In this document: positions 25,549 to 33,229 of the stretch, piece after piece
How positions within the stretch are numbered: the first letter of the stretch is position 1
How the letters are laid out: every line of letters starts with the position of its first letter
Notes under the pieces: generated by a model
Seen by the model: only the letters and a program-made list of their open reading frames with translations
The model's database searches: none
Told to the model about the DNA's origin: nothing
Made by a program: the position numbers and the translations under genes
Source of the DNA: Chryseobacterium sp. LJ668
GTDB lineage: Bacteria; Bacteroidota; Bacteroidia; Flavobacteriales; Weeksellaceae
Assembly (NCBI RefSeq): GCF_019613955.1
Contig: NZ_CP080443.1
Location: 2,465,001 to 2,529,000, forward strand
Direction: 5' to 3'
DNA: 64,000 nt

Positions 25549-27363
25549 ATGTCAAAAGAGACAAATTCAGCAGAGGTTATTCTTAACCAAAACGTAGCAC
25601 CAGAACAATTTGACTGGGATTCTTTCGAATCTGGTCTTGATGCAGATGCTAGAAAAGAAAAAAGCGATCTTGAAGAAATCTATAACGGATCTCTTAGCAG
25701 CTTAAATGATAACGACGTTATCACTGGTAAAGTTGTAAGATTGACTGACAAAGAAGCTATCGTAGACATCGATTTCAAATCTGAAGGTGTTATTTCTCTT
25801 AACGAATTCCGTTACAACCCAGGCCTTAAAGTAGGTGATGATGTTGAAGTAATGGTAGACAGAAGAGAAGACAAAACTGGTCAGTTACAATTATCTCACA
25901 GAAAAGCTAGAACGCTTAAAGCTTGGGATAGAGTAAACGAACTTCACGAAACTGGAGAAATCGTTAACGGTTTTGTAAAATCTAGAACTAAAGGAGGTAT
26001 GATCGTTGACGTACACGGTATCGAAGCATTCTTACCAGGTTCTCAAATCGACGTTAAGCCAATTAAAGATTACGATCAGTTCGTAGGTAAAACTATGGAG
26101 TTCAAAGTTGTGAAAATCAACCCTGAGTTCAAAAACGTAGTAGTATCTCACAAAGCACTGATCGAAGCAGATATCGAAGGTCAGAAAAAAGAAATCATCG
26201 CACAGCTTGAAAAAGGTCAGGTTCTTGAAGGTACTGTTAAGAATATTACTTCTTACGGTGTATTCGTAGATCTTGGTGGTGTAGACGGATTGATCCACAT
26301 TACAGACCTTTCTTGGTCTAGAGTGAACCATCCATCTGAAATCTTAGAAGACGGACAAACTGTGAAAGTGGTTATCCTTGACTTTGATGACGAGAAAACA
26401 AGAATCCAATTGGGTATGAAGCAATTAGAAGCTCATCCTTGGGATGCTCTTTCTGCTGATATGAAAGTTGGTGATAAAGTAAAAGGAAAAGTAGTAGTTC
26501 TTGCTGACTATGGTGCATTCGTTGAGATCGCTCCAGGTGTAGAAGGATTAATACACGTTTCTGAAATGTCTTGGTCTACTCATTTGAGAAGTGCAGGAGA
26601 TTTCGTAAAAGTAGGTGATGAAGTAGAAGCTGAAGTACTTACTTTGGATAGAGAAGACAGAAAAATCTCTCTAGGTATGAAACAATTATCTAAAGATCCT
26701 TGGGAAAATATCGAAGCTAAATATCCGGTAGGTTCTGAGCACGTTGGAACTGTAAGAAACTTTACAAACTTCGGTGTATTCGTAGAATTGGAAGAAGGTA
26801 TCGACGGATTGATCTATATCTCAGACCTTTCTTGGACTAAGAAAATCAAGCATCCATCAGAATTCTGTGCAGTTGGTGATAAATTGAATGTTATCGTTCT
26901 TGAACTAGACATCCAGGCTAGAAGATTATCTCTAGGTCACAAACAATTGACAGAAAACCCATGGGATAAATTTGAAACTAAATATGCTGAAGGAACTGTA
27001 CACGCTGGTAAAGCTGTAGAAGTGCACGATAAAGGTGCTTCTGTACAATTCGAAGATGCTGAAGTAGAAGCTTTCTGCCCTTCAAGATTATTAGAGAAAG
27101 AAGATGGATCTAAAATCAAAAAAGGTGAAGATGCTCAGTTCAAAGTAATCGAATTCAACAAAGAATTCAAGAGAGTTGTAGTTTCTCACACAGGTATCTT
27201 CAGAGACGAAGAGAAAAAGAATGCAAGAGAAGCTTCTAATAATAGATCTAACAATAACAACAATAGTAACACATCTTCTTCATCAAATAATGAAGAAAGA
27301 TCAACTCTTGGTGATATCGATGTATTAGCAGAATTGAAAAGAAAAATGGAAGGAGGTAAATAA
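25549..27363 (+). CDS. rpsA: 30S ribosomal protein S1
   Basis: 604 residues with an acidic N-terminal segment and six S1 RNA-binding repeats, the characteristic LGMKQLxxxPW connectors appearing several times (for example LGMKQLEAHPWDAL, LGMKQLSKDPWENI, LGHKQLTENPWDKF). S1 brings mRNA to the 30S subunit. The C-terminus has an Asn/Ser-rich linker and a short helix ending KRKMEGGK. Codon choice is strongly biased, consistent with high expression. A leader and promoter lie upstream and a clear terminator downstream. Confidence 0.97.
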   Translation: MSKETNSAEVILNQNVAPEQFDWDSFESGLDADARKEKSDLEEIYNGSLSSLNDNDVITGKVVRLTDKEAIVDIDFKSEGVISLNEFRYNPGLKVGDDVEVMVDRREDKTGQLQLSHRKARTLKAWDRVNELHETGEIVNGFVKSRTKGGMIVDVHGIEAFLPGSQIDVKPIKDYDQFVGKTMEFKVVKINPEFKNVVVSHKALIEADIEGQKKEIIAQLEKGQVLEGTVKNITSYGVFVDLGGVDGLIHITDLSWSRVNHPSEILEDGQTVKVVILDFDDEKTRIQLGMKQLEAHPWDALSADMKVGDKVKGKVVVLADYGAFVEIAPGVEGLIHVSEMSWSTHLRSAGDFVKVGDEVEAEVLTLDREDRKISLGMKQLSKDPWENIEAKYPVGSEHVGTVRNFTNFGVFVELEEGIDGLIYISDLSWTKKIKHPSEFCAVGDKLNVIVLELDIQARRLSLGHKQLTENPWDKFETKYAEGTVHAGKAVEVHDKGASVQFEDAEVEAFCPSRLLEKEDGSKIKKGEDAQFKVIEFNKEFKRVVVSHTGIFRDEEKKNAREASNNRSNNNNNSNTSSSSNNEERSTLGDIDVLAELKRKMEGGK

Positions 27364-27387
27364 TCTCAAATCATTTTGATACATATG

Positions 27388-27416
27388 AAGCCACTCGTAA
27401 GAGTGGCTTTTTTGTT
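27388..27416 (+). terminator. rpsA intrinsic terminator
   Basis: AAGCCACTC pairs with GAGTGGCTT around a GTAA tetraloop, followed by TTTTTGTTTTT. Confidence 0.9.
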
Positions 27417-27518
27417 TTTAGGTTTATTAATATTTTTACTAAACAATCATATTTGATCAAAATTTAGACAAAATTTACAAAAATGTTCCTATTTTTATAA
27501 AGTATTAACAATTAAATC

Positions 27519-30128
27519 ATGGATGATAATTTTACTCATAAAATAAAAACAAAAAGCATTCAAATTCTGTTAGTGCTTTTAATTCCTTTTTTTGTTTTTT
27601 CTCAACAGCATAAGCGATTGATTACAAATTATATTCTTACCAATCAAATTCAGGATTTTAAAAAATCAGATTTGATAGACTTCGAAATTGATAATGTAGA
27701 TCAATCAGAATCTTTAAACGGTGAAATTGTAAAAATTCAGCAAAAATTTAAAGGCTTCCCAATATACAATGCAGTCGGAACAGCTTTAATTAAAAATGAA
27801 AAAATTGTTTATTTTTCAGATTCTTTTATTAAAAATTACAATATTTCAACATCAAATATTGCAATAGTAAGTAAGGAACAAGCACTTGAAAAAATTGCGT
27901 CAGCTTTAGATAAAAAAGATGTGGCTAAATTTCAAATCATCGAAAATTCTGAAGCCGAACCTACACATAAAAATTTTGCGAGGCAAAACTTGACTTTTGT
28001 AGAAATCAATAATAATTTAAAACTAGCTTACCAGTTTTCCCTAAAAGAACCAAATTCTAAGAATTTCTGGAATATTTTGGTTGATGCGCATTCAGGAGAA
28101 ATTCTAAATACAGATAATCTTACCGTTTCATGTAGTTTTCATCCCGGAGCATATGGTCATGATCATTCAAATGAAAACTTGGCTGATCCTTCAGACAAAA
28201 CATACACATCACCAACTTTTCTACCTGATAATGCTTCTTACAATATATTTCCTCTTCCTATAGAAGCTCCCACTTTCGGAAGCAGATCAGTTCTTATGAA
28301 TCCATGGATATTAGCCTCTTCTCCTGAAGGATGGCATTCTGATGGAGCAAATCATTACACAAGCACCCGAGGGAATAATGTCTATGCATACGAAGATACT
28401 GCAAACTCAGATCAGCCCGGTTATTCTCCTGACGGAGGATTAAGCAGAAATTTCAACTTCCCTTTTTCTGTTAACGGCACTCCTCTGTTCAACCAAAATG
28501 CAGCCATTACCAATTTATTTTATGTCAATAACAGGGTACACGATATTTTTTATCAATTCGGGTTCACAGAGTCTGCAAGAAATTTTCAGCAAAACAATTT
28601 TGGTAAAGGTGGTGCAGGAAATGATTATGTAAAAGCTGAAGCACAGGACGGCGGTGGTTTAAACAATGCAAACTTTACAACACCTTCCGATGGAAATAGA
28701 CCTTTGATGCAGATGTATCTTTGGTCAACAGCCAACAGATATTTTTTCTACAATGCTCCTTTATCAGCGGTTTTACGTGTTCCTCAGGCAAATCCCGCTC
28801 AGTTTGGTCCGCAACTTAATGGAACAGGAGTGACAGCAGATGTTGCTTTAGCGGGTAATATCAATGCTTGCTCTCCGTTACCAGCAGGATCTTTATCCGG
28901 AAAAATTGGCCTTATTGAAAGAGGTGGTCCTTCTACCTGCACATTTGTTGTTAAAGTAAAAAATGCTCAGAATGCGGGAGCTGTTGCGGCGATCATTTAT
29001 AATAACCCTGCTGCTATCAATTTCCCTTCTTCAATGGGCGGAATAGATGCAACGATAACAATACCTTCTGTTCTGATTACGAATGATGAAGGAGAATATA
29101 TTAAAAATCAATTAAACAATTCGGCAACAGTAAATGTAACATTAAAAAGTGATCCTGCAACTGCAGTTAAACCAGATGGAAGCTTTGATAACGGAATTAT
29201 CACCCACGAATACGGTCACGGAATTTCAAACAGATTGACAGGAAACGGATCTACTTGTCTTCTAAAATCTCAAAGCAAAGAACAAATGGGGGAAGGCTGG
29301 TCAGATTTTTTTGCATTGATGTTGACCAACAGTCCTGGCGATAATGCCAATGTTCCGAGAAGTATCGGATCTTATACAAGCGGACAGCTGCCTGGTGGTA
29401 TGGGATTTAGGCCAGCAAAGTACTCTCCGGATTTTTCAATCAATGATTACACTTACGGTGATACAAACGGAATGGAGATTGAAGAAGATTCTGAGATTGT
29501 GCCCGATGTTCACAGAATAGGATTTGTCTGGGCAAGTATGCTTTGGGATTTGCATTGGCAATATGCGGCGAAATATGGTTATTCGTCTGATGTAACTTCA
29601 AATATGACCAGCGGAAGCGCACGGGTCTTACAGTTGATAACCAATGCTCTCAAACTTCAGGCTTGTAATCCTACATTTATTGATGGTCGTAACGCGATAT
29701 TATCCGCTGAAATGATTACCACGAAAGGTGAAGACCGATGTGTGATCTGGAAAACTTTTGCAAAAAGAGGTTTAGGCCTGAATGCATTAGCGGGAAACAA
29801 AATGAATATCAGTGATCAGGTGGAAGATTTTTCGATTCCTAAAGACTGTACTGATGGAAATTCAAATATACCTGTTGATAAAAATTTGATAGCAATCTAT
29901 CCTAATCCTACAAAAGATGAATTTTTTATTTATCTAAAAGATTATACCATAGGGAATGTTCATGTTCAGGTATATGATATGTCAGGCAAATTGGTTTTGT
30001 CTGAAAACAGATCTTCTCCCGATTCTAGAATTCCTGTTTCTACAAAAGATTTTGAAAATGGAGTGTATGTTGTAAAATTAGAGGGAGTAGGAATTAATAT
30101 TACTTCGAAAATAATTGTCAAAAAATAA
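27519..30128 (+). CDS. Secreted M36 (fungalysin) metallopeptidase with PA and T9SS type A domains
   Basis: 869 residues. The signal sequence lies within the first ~35 residues and ends near VFSQQ; MDDNFTHKIKTKSI is an unusually long polar n-region. An FTP/PepSY-type propeptide runs to about 200. The M36 catalytic domain has HEYGHGISNR with zinc ligands His563 and His567, catalytic Glu564, and a third ligand Glu592 in GEGWSD. A protease-associated (PA) domain is inserted at about 440-545 (GLIERGGPSTCTF). The last ~80 residues (IYPNPTKDEFFIYL) are a T9SS type A sorting domain. It is predicted to be a secreted broad-specificity endopeptidase. It appears monocistronic. Confidence 0.94.
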   Translation: MDDNFTHKIKTKSIQILLVLLIPFFVFSQQHKRLITNYILTNQIQDFKKSDLIDFEIDNVDQSESLNGEIVKIQQKFKGFPIYNAVGTALIKNEKIVYFSDSFIKNYNISTSNIAIVSKEQALEKIASALDKKDVAKFQIIENSEAEPTHKNFARQNLTFVEINNNLKLAYQFSLKEPNSKNFWNILVDAHSGEILNTDNLTVSCSFHPGAYGHDHSNENLADPSDKTYTSPTFLPDNASYNIFPLPIEAPTFGSRSVLMNPWILASSPEGWHSDGANHYTSTRGNNVYAYEDTANSDQPGYSPDGGLSRNFNFPFSVNGTPLFNQNAAITNLFYVNNRVHDIFYQFGFTESARNFQQNNFGKGGAGNDYVKAEAQDGGGLNNANFTTPSDGNRPLMQMYLWSTANRYFFYNAPLSAVLRVPQANPAQFGPQLNGTGVTADVALAGNINACSPLPAGSLSGKIGLIERGGPSTCTFVVKVKNAQNAGAVAAIIYNNPAAINFPSSMGGIDATITIPSVLITNDEGEYIKNQLNNSATVNVTLKSDPATAVKPDGSFDNGIITHEYGHGISNRLTGNGSTCLLKSQSKEQMGEGWSDFFALMLTNSPGDNANVPRSIGSYTSGQLPGGMGFRPAKYSPDFSINDYTYGDTNGMEIEEDSEIVPDVHRIGFVWASMLWDLHWQYAAKYGYSSDVTSNMTSGSARVLQLITNALKLQACNPTFIDGRNAILSAEMITTKGEDRCVIWKTFAKRGLGLNALAGNKMNISDQVEDFSIPKDCTDGNSNIPVDKNLIAIYPNPTKDEFFIYLKDYTIGNVHVQVYDMSGKLVLSENRSSPDSRIPVSTKDFENGVYVVKLEGVGINITSKIIVKK

Positions 30129-30217
30129 GGCTTAAAAGATTCTGCGATTTTATCATTTCAGATTTCTAGGTTGATTTAATTTAATATTGAAACTGATTCC
30201 GATAAATTTTTATATTG

Positions 30218-30225
30218 TAACTTTG
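30218..30225 (+). promoter_or_regulatory. -7 promoter box for DMT transporter
   Basis: TAACTTTG matches TAnnTTTG and lies 18 nt before the ATG at 30244. Confidence 0.5.
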
Positions 30226-30243
30226 CCGGCTGAAAAATAGGGT

Positions 30244-31224
30244 ATGGGGAAGAAGAATATTTTAAAAGGAGTTTTATTTGTCGGGGTCGGAGCAAGTATT
30301 TATGGTATGTTGGCAACCTTTGTGAAGATGTCTTACAAGGATGGTTTTACAACTTCTGAAGTTACAACCGCACAGTTTGTGATGGGATTTGTAGGTTTAT
30401 TGATCTTAAATTTCATACAGACCATCACATCAAAAAAAACATTGATATCACCGAGCCGGAAAGAATTTAAGATGCTGATGTTAGCCGGAACCTCTTTGGG
30501 ATGTACAAGTCTGTTCTACTACATTTCAGTGCAATATATCAATGTTTCTATTGCTATTGTTTTGCTGATGCAGTCCGTTTGGTTCAGTGTTGTTGCCGAA
30601 AGTTTTTTAACCAAAAAATTACCTAATCTTAGAAAAGTAATCTCAGTTTGTATAGTGCTGCTGGGAACGATTTTAGCAACCAATATAATCAATCTGGAAG
30701 TAAAGATTGACTGGCATGGTGTATTTTGGGGGCTTTTAGCTGCAGCTTCATTCACGATGACGATGTTTACATCCAATACTCTGGCAACGGGTTTGCCGGT
30801 ACTTAGAAAAAGTATTATTATGCTTTCGGGAGGTTCGGTTATTATCTTTTTATTTTTATTTTTTGCGCAGATCGGCCCTCTTTATTCTGATGAATTAAAA
30901 TCATTTTATTTAAATTTTACCGAAAATACAGAGCATATTCGGCCGTTTGAGTATTCGATTTTCTGGACGTATGGTTTTGTTCTGGCTTTATTCGGAACCA
31001 TAATTCCGCCTATTTTATTTAATTTAGGCTTTCCGAGTACAGGTTTGGGATTGGGTAGTATTATTTCGTCTTTAGAGCTTCCTGTTTCGGTAACGATGGC
31101 TTACGTTCTTTTAGGAGAAGAGGTGCTTATGATCCAATGGTTCGGGATCGTATTGATATTATTTGCCATTGTTTTGATGAACTTACCTCCGAAAAGCCAA
31201 AACATTGCAACAGAACTTTCTTAA
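30244..31224 (+). CDS. EamA/DMT family transporter
   Basis: 326 residues, ten predicted TM helices in two EamA halves. The duplicated pattern shows in the first-half stretch SVQYINVSIAIVLLMQSVWF and the second-half ISSLELPVSVTMAYVLLGEE. The family exports or imports small metabolites such as amino acids; the substrate cannot be read from sequence. It has its own promoter and a terminator just after it. Confidence 0.85.
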   Translation: MGKKNILKGVLFVGVGASIYGMLATFVKMSYKDGFTTSEVTTAQFVMGFVGLLILNFIQTITSKKTLISPSRKEFKMLMLAGTSLGCTSLFYYISVQYINVSIAIVLLMQSVWFSVVAESFLTKKLPNLRKVISVCIVLLGTILATNIINLEVKIDWHGVFWGLLAAASFTMTMFTSNTLATGLPVLRKSIIMLSGGSVIIFLFLFFAQIGPLYSDELKSFYLNFTENTEHIRPFEYSIFWTYGFVLALFGTIIPPILFNLGFPSTGLGLGSIISSLELPVSVTMAYVLLGEEVLMIQWFGIVLILFAIVLMNLPPKSQNIATELS

Positions 31225-31254
31225 AAAGTATAATTAAATCATAAATAATAACAG

Positions 31255-31285
31255 AAACCGTTTCCTTTGAAGCGGTTTTTTTAAA
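31255..31285 (+). terminator. Intrinsic terminator
   Basis: AAACCGTTTC pairs with GAAGCGGTTT (one G-U pair) around CTTT, followed by seven T residues in all. Confidence 0.85.
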
Positions 31286-31307
31286 TTTATATCTAAAATA
31301 AATTTTC

Positions 31308-32303
31308 ATGAAATATCTAAAGAGTACTGCAGTTATCATGTTTTTTTCATTTGCATCAATTTCCGTGTTTTCTCAGATAAAACCTTTAGATGCAATGCTT
31401 TTAAACTACCAATATCCTTTTGAGGTTTATTATAAAAATCTAAATTCTCAAAAGCAAAGTCTCAAAATGGCGTATATGGATGTTGCTCCAAAAAAATCCA
31501 ACGGCAAAACAATCATGCTCCTTCATGGGAAAAATTTTAACGGAGCCTATTGGGAAAAAACGGCAAAAAATTTATCAGATAAAGGTTGTCGAGTGATTAT
31601 TCCTGATCAGATTGGCTTCGGAAAATCTTCAAAACCGCAAAGTTATCAGTTTTCATTTGCGCAGTTGGCAGAAAATACCAAAACAATTTTAGATGATCTA
31701 AAAATTGATAAATTGATTGTTTTAGGCCATTCAATGGGTGGAATGCTCGCAACAAGATTTACCTTAATGTATCCTGAATCGGTAGAAAAATTAATTCTTG
31801 AAAACCCGATCGGATTAGAAGACTACAAAGTTTTAGCAAAATATCAAACTGTTGACGAAGCATATCAATCTGAATTAAAAAATACAGCAGAAAGCTATAA
31901 AAATTATCAGTTAAAATTTTATTATGACAACAAATGGAAAGCAGAATATCAGCCGTGGCTTGATCTCATTGCCGGCTGGACTTTACACAAAGACTATCCA
32001 AAAGTTGCATGGAATGCGGCACTAACGAGTGATATGATCATCAATCAGCCTGTAGTCTATGAATTCAAAAACATCAAAACTCCAACCTTACTGATTATCG
32101 GCACAGGAGATCGTACAGCGATCGGAAAAGACCGTGCTCCCAAAGAAATTCAGCCAACTATGGGACAGTATCAGGAATTAGGCAAAATGACACAACATCA
32201 AATCACTGGCTCAAAACTGGTTGAATTAGATAATGTCGGTCACCTTCCTCATATTGAAGTTTATGACAAATTTTGGAACGCGTTATATGACTTTATTAAA
32301 TAG
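31308..32303 (+). CDS. Secreted or periplasmic alpha/beta hydrolase
   Basis: 331 residues with a signal peptide ending near SVFSQ. The alpha/beta-hydrolase fold is shown by the oxyanion-hole region LLHGKNFNGAYW, the DQIGFGKSSKP motif, the nucleophile elbow GHSMGG (Ser142), the acid region IGTGDRTA and a late catalytic His312 in VGHLPH. Substrate unknown; its closest functional types are esterases and haloalkane dehalogenase-like hydrolases. Its downstream region has dispersed repeats before the convergent rplS terminator. Confidence 0.88.
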   Translation: MKYLKSTAVIMFFSFASISVFSQIKPLDAMLLNYQYPFEVYYKNLNSQKQSLKMAYMDVAPKKSNGKTIMLLHGKNFNGAYWEKTAKNLSDKGCRVIIPDQIGFGKSSKPQSYQFSFAQLAENTKTILDDLKIDKLIVLGHSMGGMLATRFTLMYPESVEKLILENPIGLEDYKVLAKYQTVDEAYQSELKNTAESYKNYQLKFYYDNKWKAEYQPWLDLIAGWTLHKDYPKVAWNAALTSDMIINQPVVYEFKNIKTPTLLIIGTGDRTAIGKDRAPKEIQPTMGQYQELGKMTQHQITGSKLVELDNVGHLPHIEVYDKFWNALYDFIK

Positions 32304-32307
32304 GATA

Positions 32308-32335
32308 GAAGATGGAAGCTGGGTGCTGGAAATCT
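32308..32335. repeat. GAAGATGGAAGCTGG-type dispersed repeat
   Basis: This stretch just after the hydrolase stop shares GAAGATGG and GAAGCTGG words with the inverted-repeat element at 43898-44025 in the window, suggesting a dispersed intergenic repeat family. Confidence 0.45.
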
Positions 32336-32412
32336 ATAATCTTGAAAATAATTCAAGTTTAAGATACATTACTCAAATATTATAAACCCAACAAAAATTC
32401 TCATCCTTTGTA

Positions 32413-32449
32413 GGGGTGGCAAAAATTCAAAGAATTTTTGCCGGGGTGG
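32413..32449. repeat. Palindromic repeat flanked by GGGGTGG direct repeats
   Basis: GGCAAAAATTC (32418-32428) and GAATTTTTGCC (32432-32442) are perfect 11-bp inverted repeats with an AAA centre. They are flanked by direct copies of GGGGTGG at 32413-32419 and 32443-32449. The design looks like a REP-type element rather than a terminator. Confidence 0.6.
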
Positions 32450-32465
32450 TTTTAAATCGTCTTCT

Positions 32466-32540
32466 TTTTCCTAGCCCCGATTGCAGAGAAAATCCTTTTT
32501 TGAAAAAAAAGATTGCAACGAAAAGCGGGAAAAAGCTCCT
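32466..32540. repeat. REP-like element (CTAGCCCCGATTG ... AAGCGGGAAAAAGCTCCT)
   Basis: The element begins with CTAGCCCCGATTGCA and ends with AAGCGGGAAAAAGCTCCT. A central hairpin pairs AATCCTTTTTT with AAAAAAAAGATT, and ATTGCAnnGAAAA occurs twice. I recall similar AGCCCCGATTG/AAGCGGGA/GCTCCT units dispersed in Flavobacteriia genomes; that link is from memory and unchecked. With the neighbouring palindrome it fills most of the 314-bp gap between the hydrolase and rplS. Confidence 0.5.
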
Positions 32541-32561
32541 TAAAAACAAAAACACACTCCA

Positions 32562-32596
32562 AATAAAGAGAGACCACTAAAATTAGCGGTCTCTCT
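32562..32596 (-). terminator. rplS intrinsic terminator
   Basis: GAGAGACC (32568-32575) and GGTCTCTC (32588-32595) pair over a short imperfect inner stem. On the minus strand the hairpin is followed by a T-rich tail. Confidence 0.75.
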
Positions 32597-32617
32597 TCGT
32601 ATGTGTTGTTGTCTGAA

Positions 32618-32971
32618 TTATTTCTTCTTGTAAGCAGCGTCTTTAATTCTCGCTTTTTTACCTCTAAGGTCTCTGAAGTAGTAAATTCTAGATCTTCTAA
32701 CTTTACCTCTTCTGTCAACTTCGATTTTTTGAAGAGCTGGCATGTTGATAGGGAAAACTCTCTCTACCCCTACATCACCACTCATTTTTCTGATTGTAAA
32801 AGTCTTAGTAGAACCTGTTCCTCTCAATTGGATTACAGTTCCTTTAAAGAACTGAGTTCTTGTTTTTTGACCTTCCTTAATCTCGTAATACACCGTGATG
32901 GTATCACCAGCTTTGAATTCTGGGAATTCTTTTTTTGTAATGTACTTGTCTTGTACGTACTTTAATAAATC
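32618..32971 (-). CDS. rplS: 50S ribosomal protein L19
   Basis: 117 residues from the ATG at 32971 (MDLLKYVQDKYI); the longer in-frame start at 33007 is rejected because bL19 proteins begin like this. Diagnostic features are FKAGDTITVYYEIKEG, QFFKGTVIQLRGTGSTKTF, GVGVERVFP-like positions and the basic VRRSRIYYFRDLRGKKARIKD tail. L19 sits at the subunit interface. It is a single gene with a strong promoter and terminator. Confidence 0.97.
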   Translation of the reverse strand, partial: DLLKYVQDKYITKKEFPEFKAGDTITVYYEIKEGQKTRTQFFKGTVIQLRGTGSTKTFTIRKMSGDVGVERVFPINMPALQKIEVDRRGKVRRSRIYYFRDLRGKKARIKDAAYKKK

Positions 32972-33044
32972 CATTATTAATAAAATAAAATGTGTTACGC
33001 TAAGCAACTTACACGGACTTCGTCAGAGGTTGAATAACAGGTTG

Positions 33045-33076
33045 CAAATATATGAATACTTTTTGAATATCCCAAA
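33045..33076 (-). promoter_or_regulatory. rplS promoter (TTTG-N20-TATATTTG)
   Basis: On the minus strand TTTG (33076-33073) is followed after 20 nt by TATATTTG (33052-33045), a near-ideal Bacteroidota promoter. The leader to rplS is about 65 nt. Confidence 0.75.
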
Positions 33077-33172
33077 CAATTTTACATCGTTAAAATGTGT
33101 TTTTCAGACCCTTTCAACAAAAAGTTAATAGTTGTTTATCATTAAAGTCATTTTCAGTTTATAAGTGAAATT

Positions 33173-33180
33173 TATATTTG
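33173..33180 (+). promoter_or_regulatory. -7 promoter box for metallophosphoesterase gene
   Basis: TATATTTG, exact TAnnTTTG match, 49 nt before the ATG at 33230. Confidence 0.5.
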
Positions 33181-33229
33181 CCGCATTGTAAATGATCACT
33201 CTTAAAAAATTAACTCAAGAAAAATTACC

